Below are positions 25,431 to 36,616 of a stretch of DNA of 64,000 nucleotides, one piece after another. The first letter of the stretch is position 1, and each line of letters begins with the position of its first letter. The DNA comes from Hirudinaria manillensis (taxonomy: Eukaryota > Annelida > Clitellata > Hirudinida > Hirudinidae), in contig CM067526.1 in NCBI GenBank assembly GCA_034509925.1, forward strand, positions 2,326,501 to 2,390,500, in the 5' to 3' direction. The notes beneath the pieces are model-generated. The model made no database searches. It saw only the letters and a program-made list of their open reading frames with translations, and was not told the DNA's origin. Position numbers and translations under genes: made by a program.

Positions 25431-28248
25431 CCAACTTTCAGAGGCAACCAGATCATGGAAGTGACTGAGCTGTTGTACTTGGCTATGAGGAAGTGAGTTC
25501 CATACAGATAGTCGTGGACTCTTATGGTGCCTGAATGTTGAACAATGCAAAATTAATTAATATTCATTAGTGACAATTATAATAAAAATATTATTATTAA
25601 TCATTAGAGAAAATTTTGATATGTGATTGGTTAAGAAGGTTATGAATAAACATCAACTGTAGCACGTGACCCATGGCCTTTCTCATCAACTAACAGTCTT
25701 CCCCAGCAGTGGCTATTATCTGAGTGACCGGTGAAGTCACGCATGAGTTGATAGCACCTGCATGGCTCAGAACCAATGGTCTCGGTTCAAAGGAGTTCAG
25801 TCTGAAGGAGAGGTCAATCATCCATATGGCTCCGTTGCGATCCTTTTTATAATGTTAAAGTTATTAATTGTAAATGATTATATTTCATAAATCTGAAAGA
25901 CTGCTGGTCTTTGAAACATATGGTAGTCTTTGTTAAATAAATAAATCCAAAATAATGTTATTTCTGATTTATAACACCGGTTATCATTACGTAATGAAGC
26001 GTTAATCATAATCATAAACACACCTGGACAAGCCACACTCCACTATCGGATGCCGATGATTTATCCACCTTGACCAAGTAGGTCAACTCAGACTTCTTTC
26101 CGATCTTGACCTCATCCAGGGGATCCATCTCCCACTTCAGCTGTTCGATATCTCTCTCAGCTATCCTCTCTTCAATGTCCCAAACCTGTCAAATGCTCGA
26201 GTCAAACTCGAAGAAATGAACCGTTGATTCAAGACACAGCAACTATCTATCTGACTCGTCTCTTCTGATAATTCCGAATAAAAAGATACACGACTAGAAC
26301 TTGTAGACATAAAAGAAGTTTTCAATAACATTCAAAAGACATTTATTACGTTCTATTTAGTAATATTGATTTGATGAAGGATCGAATGCTCCTTAACCAT
26401 AATCACAATTGATCAAAGATTGAATTTAATCACAATCATAATCATAATCACAATTATTCGACGAACCCTAATGACACCATCGAGGCCGACTGAAAGAATT
26501 GATCCGTTGTCGTTGACAATCTGTTCGATAGATCCGTCATGGCACGTCTTGCCTTTCCTAGTGATTTCAGCCACGCAGATTCCATCTTCCCATAAGAGAA
26601 TATTTCCCCACTCGCTACCAGATATCGCTCTGTCGCCGGAAATCTCTGCAAAGCCTCTGATGTCCGAGAGCTCCACGTGCCCAAACTTACCCAGAACTCC
26701 CTGCAATTTGCATCCAGTAAAAGTATCGGCCATCGTCCAGAATCTATAAAGTAAGAAATTAAATCACAAATCCAAGGATAATCTTTATTATTTATTTATA
26801 AATATCTCAGGATAAAATATTGAAGAGTGTCATCATAATCACTTGATGTGACCGACTCCAGAAGTGATGAGTTTGTCCGAAAACTCTGTGGAGAAAGTGA
26901 CTTTGAAGACATCCTGTGAAAATGCCTTGCTTCTCCAGGTTATCCTTTCATTCATCCAGTCCCAGATAGCCAGGGTGTAGTCGGGCTCTCCACTGAGAGA
27001 AGCAAGGAGCGAGGAGTCTGAGCTAAAGTAAAAAAAAATTAATTTGTATGCAATCTAAGTTGCTGCTTAGTGCTTATTGGAGATTAAAAATTGGTAAAAG
27101 TTAAAGAGATTTTTGCATTCACTTGAAGTCAAGATAGGAAAACTGCTTTTCAGCTCCAAACTTTAGCATCCTGAGAAGAATAAAGTTGGGATATTGGAAT
27201 ATGTTGATGGTCGGTTTGTTGCCTCTTTCGCCGACAGCAAAGTAGTTTTTATCAGAGTCAACCTAAAAATATTAACCAGTCACAGCCCTTTGTAAAGCAC
27301 AGAAAGATTTTTTTTTGTATTATGGGACGGATAACTAATGTTTCAGTCATAAATTCAAAGTATCATTTTTGTAACTAAATTATAAAAGATTAATTCTTTG
27401 ACTAAATGCTATCTAAGACTCTTAGCGAAGACGCTTAGACCTACATCAGCTTTAACGCAAATTCGAAACTCACAGCAATGGCGCTCAAACCACTGCCTCC
27501 TAGACTTCTCAGATACTTCTTTTTGTTTTTCTTGAAATTATAGAAGACCACATAATTTCCTGCCAGATAGGCTAGGACTGTATGATCAAGTGCAATCAGG
27601 TTGTACAATCTTTTGCAATCGTATCCGTAAGTTGAACTATCAAGCATGTGTTTGAGATTTAACAAAATCTACATTTATAAATTCAGTTTTCCACGTAGTA
27701 GAACTTACTATAAAGTTAAGAGATTGTAGCCTAAAATCCCAGGATTAGAAGTGAATGGCTTCGAAAAGAGTCTCATGTAATTGTAACAGAATTTATGGTC
27801 ATACTTATTCTCTCCGGCCATTTCCAGGGCGTATGCGTCTTGATAATCTATTCCTAAATTAGCAATTCATTCAGTTAAACATCAATCAATTTAGAATTCG
27901 ATCACATTCAGACTAACCAGTCGTGTCCACCATGCTCCATCGACCATACATGTCCAACTCGGCATCTTCATCAGTCTCGTCATCTTCGTCATCCTCCTCC
28001 TCCTCTTCTTCCTCCTCCTCTTCCTCTTCTTCATCTTCCTCGTCTCTTTCAATTTCGGCCTCCTCGTCTCCGGCACCTCCAGGTTCACCTCTACTATCTA
28101 GTTGTTTCTCTACACTAGTTACCTCCAGACTTCCCTCCAACTCCAAAAACGTTACAGCATAATTGATGATGTTGACTGCGAAATTCTGTGAGAATTCCTT
28201 AATGGACACCTCATCATCGCCAAATACGACATCATCTTTCGCATCCAT
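14565..28248 (-). CDS. CFAP44: Cilia- and flagella-associated protein 44 (WD repeat/coiled coil), about 36 exons
   Basis: Chained exons give about 1,811 aa, close to the roughly 1,850 aa of vertebrate CFAP44. CFAP44 works with CFAP43 in tethering axonemal inner dynein arms (tether/tether-head complex) in motile cilia and flagella. The N-terminus is a long Glu/Asp tract. WD repeats follow, with family-typical strings [20 protein letters not shown] and YGYDCKRL. After a linker the C-terminal half is coiled coil, including SFAIDSL-adjacent helices, [26 protein letters not shown], an acidic block followed by DVCPEGC, and [15 protein letters not shown]. The exon phases close without a frameshift from ATG (28248) to TGA (14565). 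Least certain are the 35-nt exon 18830-18864, the microexons at 23.36-23.94 kb, and whether 24161-24517 is one exon or two. Introns are packed with simple repeats. Identity is near certain, single exon edges less so. Confidence 0.93.
18241..18612. repeat. (TGAA)n tetranucleotide array
   Basis: About 370 bp of GAAT/TGAA repeats, nearly perfect, with GAGT and GGGT variants at the left end. It lies in a CFAP44 intron just upstream (in gene sense) of the exon 18097-18225. On the minus strand it reads as Phe-Ile-His-Ser repeats in every frame, which is not coding. Confidence 0.95.
18698..18810. repeat. (GGAT)n / GATA-type tetranucleotide array
   Basis: About 110 bp of GGAT, AGAT and ACGG tetramers in the same CFAP44 intron region. 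Reads as His-Pro-Ser-Ile on the minus strand; not coding. Confidence 0.9.
21318..21600. repeat. 12-bp minisatellite (GAATGAGTGATT family)
   Basis: About 280 bp of a 12-bp unit GAATGAGTGATT with ordered variants (GATC, GGTT and GAGT in the last part). It lies in the CFAP44 intron upstream (in gene sense) of exon 21121-21283. Open frames through it are periodic artefacts. Confidence 0.92.
23358..23936 (-). other. CFAP44: Candidate microexon cluster in CFAP44
   Basis: Four very short candidate exons lie between the last WD exon (24161-24517) and 23026-23207: 23909-23936 (28 nt), 23811-23822 (12 nt, GACATTCCACCA), 23621-23632 (12 nt, GACGTTCAACAG) and 23358-23372 (15 nt, CGCATTTCTCGTCCA). Each has an AG before it and a GT after it, with GTGAGT twice and GTACGT once. 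The 28 nt change the phase from 0 to 1. The 12-, 12- and 15-nt exons keep it, and the next exon starts with the two bases needed. The encoded linker would be Ser/Thr/Arg-rich, built of similar four-residue units (RHST, RRST). A 32-bp tandem repeat separates two of them. Transcript evidence would be decisive. Confidence 0.55.
23653..23780. repeat. 32-bp tandem repeat, 4 copies
   Basis: Four consecutive copies of a 32-bp unit, beginning GTTAATTTATTATTAACG, start at 23653, 23685, 23717 and 23749. They lie in the CFAP44 intron between two candidate microexons. The first and last copies carry single-base differences. Confidence 0.9.
25354..25430. repeat. (AATC)n microsatellite
   Basis: Around 19 near-perfect AATC units ending 6 bp before the exon edge at 25436 in CFAP44. 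The donor of that exon (AAA|GTTGGTG) lies immediately next to the repeat. Confidence 0.92.
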
Positions 28249-28528
28249 CTTTTGCTAACAGCCGCCCTAGGTTCAAATTTTAAAGTCATCGGATCGCATA
28301 GACCAAAAATAAACAAAAATTAACTTTCAATAAATGATTTATTTTATGTTCAATTGATTTTAATAATGTTGATGAAAATTTCAAATGATTGAAAATTTTT
28401 CGAATGAGATTGTTGATGTTTTATTCGCCTCGAAGTGTCGAAGTGTATTGATATATAATAGCAACGAAGTCGTTTAAACACTAAGTCTTGATTTAATTTG
28501 GGACGGCGTTAGTCCGAGAAAACAGTAA
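28249..28528. promoter_or_regulatory. Shared CFAP44/LIG4 bidirectional promoter region
   Basis: Only 280 bp separate the divergent start codons of CFAP44 (28248, minus) and LIG4 (28529, plus). Both 5' UTRs and promoters must overlap or abut here unless upstream non-coding exons exist. I see no TATA box clearly tied to either gene. Co-regulation of a ciliary and a DNA repair gene is not implied by this arrangement alone. Confidence 0.6.
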
Positions 28529-31500
28529 ATGACGACTGTTGCGACAAAAATTTCCTTTTGTAAGGTTGCTTCCCTTTTGGAGAAATTCTGCAGGTTGCAC
28601 GGAGAAATTAAAAAGAAAAACCTTTTAAAGTCGTTCATAAAGCAATGGAGAGAGCTTGAGTTGAAATTACGCAGTTCTGGCGATGGCATTGAAGTGAGCT
28701 TTGTAATTCAAGTTTATATATGCTGAAATTTTGTTTGTTAGGTTTAGATCTCTATCCCAGTAGTTAAATGTTAGCCAATTGACTGGAAAAGGCCAACTTA
28801 TTGGCTGTCTGTTCTGTTCCATTCCCCCTCTCTAAATTGTAAATTTATTAAGAGCTGATAACATTTGCCATTTAGGGGTGGCTTTTGCTTGACACTTTTG
28901 CTGATTTTCCAAATAGCTTTTCATTTGACATTTCATGCCTTCGAAAACATTATGTAATTACTTTAGACTTAAATTTGTGGCCAGAATGATTCATTTTTTC
29001 CTGCTCTGAGACTCCTTTTGCCTCAACTTGATAAGGACAGAGATGCTTATGGTATTAAAGAGGTAGGCCAGTTTTCTACTAATTAAGAGCCAGCTTTTAT
29101 GAAGAATATTTTAAATTTAATGCATATTTATTTTAGTATACACTTGCAAAACTCTTCATAAGAGTATTTGGCCTTGGTCCTAAGAGCCCCTCAGCTTTAA
29201 ATCTCATCAACTACAAGAATCCTAAGGCAAGCAAAGATGTGAGTAGCAAGCTTTATTAATATACAATGTTGTGTTTCATATATTTGATCAAAGCATTCAT
29301 GCTCTGAAGATCAATTTTTAGAAATTAACTCTTGCAAGCATGACATCTTTACTCCTAACGTAGTCAATTAATTAATTTTATTAAATCTTTTATTAATCCC
29401 TTCCTCACATCGGCTAGGTTATAGCCAGCAATGACTTTGCCACTGTGGCTTACAATGTCCTTAAGGACAGGTGCCCTGAAAAGGGAATGCTATCAATAGC
29501 CGATGTCAACAAAGAGCTTGATTCCATGGCTGCAGGTTATGCAGCCAAAGACCAGGATAGGGTTCAAAGGTCACTGTTACATCTCATGAAAAATGTTTCT
29601 GGTCAGGAGTTGAAATGGCTTGTAAGGATTATACTCAAGGACATGAAAATGGGAATGGGTATGCTGTTATAGTTGGAATTTTATATTTGTTTAATATTAT
29701 TTAATTAATATTGCTTGTGGATTATTAATTGATGTAATAATCTAATAATTAGTCAAGTCTTATGAGCAATGATTTGACAAGAGTACATTGCAGTGGTAGT
29801 GGCTTACTTAACAATGGTTATTGATGACTCCTTAGGACAAAGGTCAATATTCCATTGCTATCACAGTGATGCTGAAGAAGTTTACAATGTCAAGATGTCT
29901 CTGGAGAAGGTCAATTAATTATTCATTTGACCCTGGAGCTTTTTTGTAGCACCTCCTACTCATTAGCATAATAGTTGGGATAGGCTAGAGATTTGCTGAC
30001 AGCCTTAAATTTTGAGATTACTATTCATGTGAATTAAGCATAATGAATAATATTTTACCATTGCATAGTTTGGTCTAAGTTAAATAAAATATTCTTAAGT
30101 TTTTCAGATAATCCAAACAGTTGATACTAAAATAGGCCAACAAAGCCATCTCAATCCATTATGTATATGTCTATATTTGGACATTTATATATTTAATTTT
30201 TAATAATAAAGCATAATATTACTGGAAATTCAAGTCTTATATCTGATGATGACTTTTAAATACACAGGTGTGTCTCACACTCAGGGATCCTGATGTCAGA
30301 TTGCATGAGATTGAAGTTTCTTTATTCACTCCTTTCAGACCCATGTTGGCACAGAGAGGGTCACTGGATGATGTAAGCAGACCACATTCAGTCACTATTT
30401 ATTAACAAATTATAAATTATTTGTTGTGCTTTTATTAATAATTTTTAAAATTGTTCTTTGAGGCAATCAGTTTTGCATCTTTAAGAAATTTATTTTGAAT
30501 TTAAAATGTTATTTTACCATATAATTGTAATCTGTTTTTTGCTCAGATATGTAATTGAAATCTTTAATGCTGCTTTATTCACTCACATAAATAAAAAAAT
30601 ATTTTTAAATTCCAAATTCTGTAATTTGGAATAATTATCTTTTAATTTTTTTTACTAAAAGATTGAAGCATCTATGAAGGGACAGCCATATTTTATTGAA
30701 GTCAAATATGACGGCGAGAGGATGCAACTTCACATGGCTGATGGAAAGTTCAAGTACTTCTCGAGAGGGTGCGTTTTGTTTTTCACGTAAACAAAACCAG
30801 AATAAAATTGAATCAAATATAAATTCATTATTTATTATTTTTATTTATTATTTTATTTTTACTGTTTTCATTTATTTATTTTATTTATTAATCAAGCTCG
30901 TTCTTTTTTTTTTCTTTCTTTCGCTCTCCTTCTGAAGAGGCCTAGACTACACTCAAACCTACGGCGAGGACCGTAACCACGGCAACACGACTCCGTACAT
31001 CTCCGAGCAGTTCGCAAGTTCCGTCCGCTCGTGCATCCTCGACGGGGAAATGGTTGGCTATGACCCCCAGGATGGAACCATTGGTTGGTTTGTCACCAGG
31101 TGGCGTGACGAGCATTTTGCTGGTGGACGATGTCCTGCATGCGTCCTGCTTTATGTCTTTGTACAACACACTGTTTCAAATTAAAGAGACTTTTTTTTTT
31201 AATTTCAAGAATTTGCATTTATCTCTTATTTGCTATTTATTGTCATTTGATGAATTGTCATTTATCTCTTATTATTTCTGGAATTATTGAATAGCAAACT
31301 AATTATTAATAATGACATTCCTATTGTTATTAATATGATTTAACAAACTTAACATGCAGAGTACTAACGTCATTCTGCATCTATTTTCAAATTAAGGCAC
31401 AAAAGGCGAAAACTTTGACATAAAGTCGCCTCACCTGGAGAAATACCAGCCAATGTACATCGTCTTTGACATCTTGCTCCTCAATGACAAGGTGCTGTCA

Positions 31501-31666
31501 AATGTTCCTCTGAGGGTGAGAAGGGAGACCCTCAGTGGGGTAATCAGGGAACTTCCTGGTAGGATTCTCATCTCCAAAGCTCTGGAAAAAAGAACCAGGT
31601 TGGAAAAATGATACAATTACTTTCATTTAAATATGAACAATAAGGCTATTAATATTATTATTATTA

Positions 31667-31718
<52 letters not shown>

Positions 31719-34700
31719 CATCATCATCATCATCATCATTATTAAACAGCAACACCAAACACTAGGCTAATGATAGCAATAACGTCATCATCATTGTCCG
31801 CATTATTAATTGCACTCCTGAAGAACATGGCGTCAGCAATGATTTTGATGCATAATAATAAAAATAATAATAATAATAGATGTTGTAATTATCTGGAAAA
31901 TAAATTATGTTCACATTCATCTTACTGAAGAGAAACTCGCTATGTTGACCAGGCAAGAGTGCATCGATGCATTGAACGAAGCGATTGACAAAAGAGAGGA
32001 GGGCATAATGATCAAGGACCCAGAGTCGGTCTATAAGCCAAACTGTAGGAACAAGGGGGGCTGGCACAAGATCAAGCCGGAGTACATCGTGGGTCAGTCG
32101 GAAGACCTCGACCTCATTGTGGTCGGTGGGTACTTCGGGGAGAGGTCAGCCCTGGTGACCCACTTCCTCTGTGCTGTGGCACTGGACCCAAAGGAAGGAG
32201 AGAACCCGAAAGAGTTTCACACCTTTACCAAGGTGATTGGAGTTTATTTAAAATGGTGGTTATTATGTTGGTGATGTTGATACTAATGGTGATATTAATG
32301 GTTATTATGATGGTGATGAAGGTGACAGATGATGATGATGACCATGTTGATGATGATAACGACAATGATGATCATAATGGGAAAGGTTGTGTAACTGATA
32401 TATAAATCTCTTAGATCTTTTGTTTCAAGATTTATCATTTTAATAACATTTTCATTCATTGTCATCATCATCATCGTCATCGTCGTCGCCATCATCGTCC
32501 TCGTCGTCATCATCGTCATTATCGTCATCATCATCAGCATGTGTTTATCAGATTTGTTTTTCCAATTACTTCATATTAAGGTTGGATCAGGTTACAACCT
32601 GGAACAATTGAAGGAAATCAACCAGAAGCTCTCCAACGATTGGCTGACGTTTCAAAAATCCAAGCCTCCCAATTGGCTGAAATTTCCGTCAGGTTTTAAG
32701 CAGAGACCGGATGTTGTTCTCGGTGACCCGAAGAAATCAATCATCTTTCAGGTATTTGGATTTCTTATTCGTGTGGCTGGTGTTATTGTCGTGCCGAAAC
32801 AATTAATATTACTCATCAATTTAATGATTATGCAAATTATTCTAATGGGAGCCTGCAATTTGCTGGTTATTAATAGCAACTTGTTTGAGTTATTTTAAAT
32901 CATAGGGCAGCCTAGCTAATGGCACTTGTGATTATTATCAATATAGTTTTTTTAAAGTTTTATTACTAAAACTAACTAAAAACTAAATAAAAACTAATTA
33001 AATCATTCAATTTTAAACACTTTTGTTTCATTTTACCTTTAAATCCTAATATTTATAGGTTAAAGCGGCCGAAATAGTTCAGTCCGATCAGTACAAAACG
33101 GGCATGACCTTGAGGTTTCCCAGGGTCATTAAGGTCAGGTACGACAAGCCTTGGTACGACTGCATGACCCTCAACCAACTTGAGCAACTCAAAAAGGTTG
33201 TTGTGATAATAATCGGTGCTATTGAATGTACTGTCGTCGATAATAAGTAATAATTATTAATTATTACAGAATTGATTTAAAGAATTATTAATTAATATTT
33301 ATTAAAGAAATATGATGGGAAGCTGACCGGATTGCACGTCACATCCGGGCAGCTGAAAGGGAAGACCTTATCGAGAAAGAGGAGAACCACTGCCCAGACC
33401 AAGCCCACCGTGGACAAAAGGTTTCGGGGCATTGAGCAAGAAAATGTTCAAAAGGTAGATCGCACGGGATGAATTGAATTGTTTTCATTTATTTATATAT
33501 TTATTTAGTTATTTATATATATATTTATTTATTTTGTGTACTTTAAATGCAAAATGTTAGTTCTTAAATTTGGAAAAATAAATTATGTTTCATTTCTTTT
33601 TTTTCCGTCAGACATCCGTCGTGTTTTCTGGTAAAGAGTTTTGCGTCATGTCGGGCGATGATAAAAAGAGCAAGTCTGAACTGGAAGAGCTGGTGGTGAA
33701 GAACGGAGGATCCATTGTCCAGAATCCAGGTGATGAAGGGTGGTTTTGATAATGATGACTGATGATGATCATAAGAATCCAACACTGTTCAACATTACAA
33801 TCATCAACTGCAACTTCAACATATGTAGTTTATATGTGTATTTGTATGTATGTTTGTATGTATGTTTGTATGTATGTTTATATGTATGTATGTTTGTATG
33901 TTTGTATGTATGTTTATATGTATGTATGTTTGTTTGTATGTTTGTATGTATGTTTGTATGTATGTTTATATGTATGTTTGTATGTATGTTTGTATGTATG
34001 TTTATATTTTTGTTTGTATGTATGTTTGTATGTATGTTTGTATGTATGTTTGTATGTATGTTTGTATGTATGTTTATATGTATGTTTATATGTATGTATG
34101 TTTGTATGTATGTTTGTATGTTTGTATGTGCACAGACGATGAAACCTTTTGCACCGTGGCCGGCAAGACCACCCTGAAGGTCAACAACATCATCAAAATT
34201 GGAAACAGGGATGTCATCAAGTCAGACTGGTTGCTGAGATGCGACGGACGTCAACAGCTGTTGCCATGGTGACGACTGCTTTGATGACGTTTTGCGTCGA
34301 CGGAGAATAACGATCCTTGGATATGTTTTTGTTGTTTTTAATTATTATTATCTATTATTATTTTTATTTCCTTATTTGCTTTCTGTTCTTATTAAAAGTT
34401 CAATATTCCCTAATAAACAATTTTTAGGAGGTCATTAACAATGCTAATTGATTAATAATGAATTACTCATGAATGATTCATGAAATTCAAACAACACAAC
34501 ATCGTCTGTCTCCACCAGGCTGCCAATGGACATGATCCACACCTCCCCGAAAACCAAACAATCCCTGGCCGAAAACTACGATTGCTACGGCGACGGTTTC
34601 TATGACGACACGTCCGAAGATGCCCTGAGGGATGTTTTCAATAACATGAGCATCGATGATGATGTTGGTCAGAATTTATATCTTAATCAGATTAATGAAT

Positions 34701-35751
34701 ATTTGTTACTTTAGCTTAGGCTCTGATATTGTTATTCACGACCAACTCTTTAATTTCCTTGCGTTAGTTTACCCTAGCATAAATTATGTTAATTTCAATT
34801 AATGAATATTGAAAAGGTTTTCTGTTATTTTATGTGGCTCTTGTTGTTATTTGACTAAATGCTTTTCTATTTCATCACAGAACGTTTTGAGTTGGAAGCA
34901 AATAGCAGAAGTGGAATCAAAGTACTTTGAAGATGAAGACAACGTCTTTGGAATGTTCCGATCACACACGTGAGATTTGAGAATTTCGATTGTGGATGAT
35001 TTACTTATTATGGTTGCTTTATTATCATCATTTTTCCTGCTTCTTCTCGGTCTCACAGCCGGTGATGAATGAATGCTGAGCACTACCAGTGCTCTCAGCA
35101 ATTCACCCAAGAACTTTTCGAAGAATGTGGGCAGTGCCCAGCAAGGAGATCTATTTATTCTAGTTATTATTATTATTATTACTATTATTATGCTGATAGT
35201 TGTTAACTTGTATGTGATTTCGGACTGAACAATTTAGGATTGGATGGATGGATGGATAAGAGAGTGGATGAATGAAGGATTGATTCTGCAACCACTGCAA
35301 CCCCTGAGACAGAAGGTTGTAATTTGTGATCCATGCAGGGCTTATTTCCAAGCACCAAACTCCCTCAGTTCAGTACTTTTTGGAATTTATGGCGGACGTG
35401 TTTTCAAATGCGCTGCAGATGATGATGATGACGATGGTGGTGGTGGTCATGGTGATCCTGGGTTCAGTACAAATGTTCTCATCATTGCAGCCAATGGGTT
35501 TGTTTTATGCTTTTGATTTTATTCTATATTTAAATGGTTTTTAAAATGATTTGTACTGCATGGTAACAGTGCATCCAATGTTATATGTCTAACAATGAAA
35601 ATCCCTTTGTTACATCAGATCCACAGGCCATGATGATGATGATCTTCCTAGTGGAAGGAAGGTGATCACAGAACAGTGGATTCAGGATTCCATTGAGGCT
35701 GGAAAGGTATTGAATGAGGATCATTACCTATCTAAAGAGTATCAGGTGTAG
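28529..35751 (+). CDS. LIG4: DNA ligase IV (ATP-dependent, NHEJ), 19 exons
   Basis: Exons: 28529-28693, 28985-29062, 29137-29238, 29418-29658, 29836-29909, 30268-30372, 30662-30768, 30938-31083, 31397-31598, 31953-32232, 32581-32751, 33059-33196, 33308-33454, 33612-33729, 34136-34268, 34519-34663, 34881-34969, 35309-35497, 35619-35751. All phases close, giving 920 aa (human 911). LIG4 seals double-strand breaks in non-homologous end joining with XRCC4. The N-terminal helical DNA-binding region precedes the catalytic lysine in VKYDGER (K270). Further ligase motifs are LDGE (E328), FDIL (D364), EEGIMIK (K428) and WHKIKPEY (K446, K448). Two BRCT domains follow (about 653-741 and 815-920, tryptophans in SDWLLRC and TEQWIQD). 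The linker about 785-812, ending FGMFRSH, matches the XRCC4-binding clamp. Complete and apparently functional. The exon 35309-35497 donor is the least certain edge. Confidence 0.95.
31650..31744. repeat. (ATT)n/(ATC)n microsatellite in LIG4 intron 9
   Basis: About 95 bp of ATT units grading into ATC units within the LIG4 intron between exons 9 and 10. Not coding. Confidence 0.93.
33838..34128. repeat. (TATG/TTTG)n array in LIG4 intron 14
   Basis: About 290 bp of alternating TTTG and TATG tetramers. The array runs to within 7 bp of the acceptor GTGCACAG of LIG4 exon 15, so the repeat itself supplies the sequence where branch point and polypyrimidine tract should be. Reads as Tyr-Val-Cys-Met/Leu in all plus-strand frames and is not coding. 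Confidence 0.95.
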
Positions 35752-36616
35752 GCATGAAGATCATACCTGTTTGGTACATGCTGAAAGTGCTGCATATTCT
35801 TCTGAAGGCAATCTCCCTGCCATATCGTGCTATGCAGAATTGGCTGGGTTACAGTTGTTCTTTGGCCATAACAGTTATTATGATGTGTTTGTTATGGTTA
35901 TCTTGTAAACTACTTATTATTAACTCCAAATTAATATCTGTTTTGTTCTTTCCTGTTGATTTGTTGATTATTGTTAAGGCTATTATTTAGAAATTTCCAT
36001 GAAGGTTTGTTGTTGAATATACAATTTTATAATTGTATACAATTGTGTATAAAAATATACAATTATAAAATATAATATAATATTTATAATTGTATACAAT
36101 TGTGTATAAAAATATACAATTATAAAATATGTAAAGAATGTATAGAAGTCTTCGGAGGCTTTGTTTTTTGTTTTTTGTTTCTTTTGTTGCATCTGCTTTT
36201 ATTTTTATAACGTGAGAAACTGGTCTGAACCATCGCTGTTGGACAACATCATTTATTGTTTTGTTTTTTTTTAAAAGAGAAAACGTTCAACAAAAAGTTA
36301 ATTAAAGGTAGAATATAAAATAAAAAGTTAAATAAAGGTAGAATATAAAATATAAATTAGACACTTAGTTAATTATGATGCTCACTCGGTTGAAAAGGTT
36401 AGTGGCTAAACATGAACGCTCGTCGTGAAGAGTAAAAGTGGCAAGGTTATTATAAAATAGTCCTGGCCGATGAAATAGATAAGTTGCTGCTGGTTGATGC
36501 GTTATTAAAATGATATATAGTGAGAATTAAGTTAAGTGTTTATAAATAATTCATGGCGCATGCTTATTAGCTCTCGGTTTGACTAATAAATAAAATAAGT
36601 ATCAAGATTGTAAATA
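35752..36616. repeat. LIG4 3' flank with local tandem duplications
   Basis: AT-rich sequence between the LIG4 stop and the end of the convergent secreted-protein gene. A segment around TATAATTGTATACAATTGTG is duplicated in tandem at about 36025-36130. A second duplication (AAAGTTAAATAAAGGTAGAA type) lies at 36292-36352. No gene seen. Confidence 0.7.

Larger units (their letters stand above)
21978..28248 (-). other. CFAP44: CFAP44 exon map, N-terminal/WD half
   Basis: Exons read on the minus strand, given as low-high: 27918-28248 (start and acidic tract), 27709-27853, 27474-27636, 27123-27262, 26843-27022, 26467-26743 (SGSEWGN segment), 26024-26185, 25695-25842, 25436-25530, 24933-25115, 24161-24517, microexons 23909-23936, 23811-23822, 23621-23632 and 23358-23372, then 23026-23207, 22631-22752 and 21978-22260. 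Successive exon lengths keep one frame. Beta-propeller content is clear up to about 24.2 kb (residues roughly 160-730). The donors at 24161 (AAAG|GTTGGC) and 21978 (AAG|GTCATC) are weak, so those ends are less certain. The exon at 24161-24517 contains an in-frame stretch (about 24315-24410) that could be an unspliced short intron. Confidence 0.8.

Noticed and set aside
31921..31952. Upstream extension of LIG4 exon 10 (KLAMLT)
   Set aside because: The extended frame does not match the phase-2 end of exon 9. The acceptor at 31952 restores [17 protein letters not shown], as the family expects.
33740..34177. Cysteine-rich Tyr-Val-Cys-Met repeat protein
   Set aside because: Translation of the (TATG/TTTG)n array in a LIG4 intron; the real coding part starts at 34136 as LIG4 exon 15.
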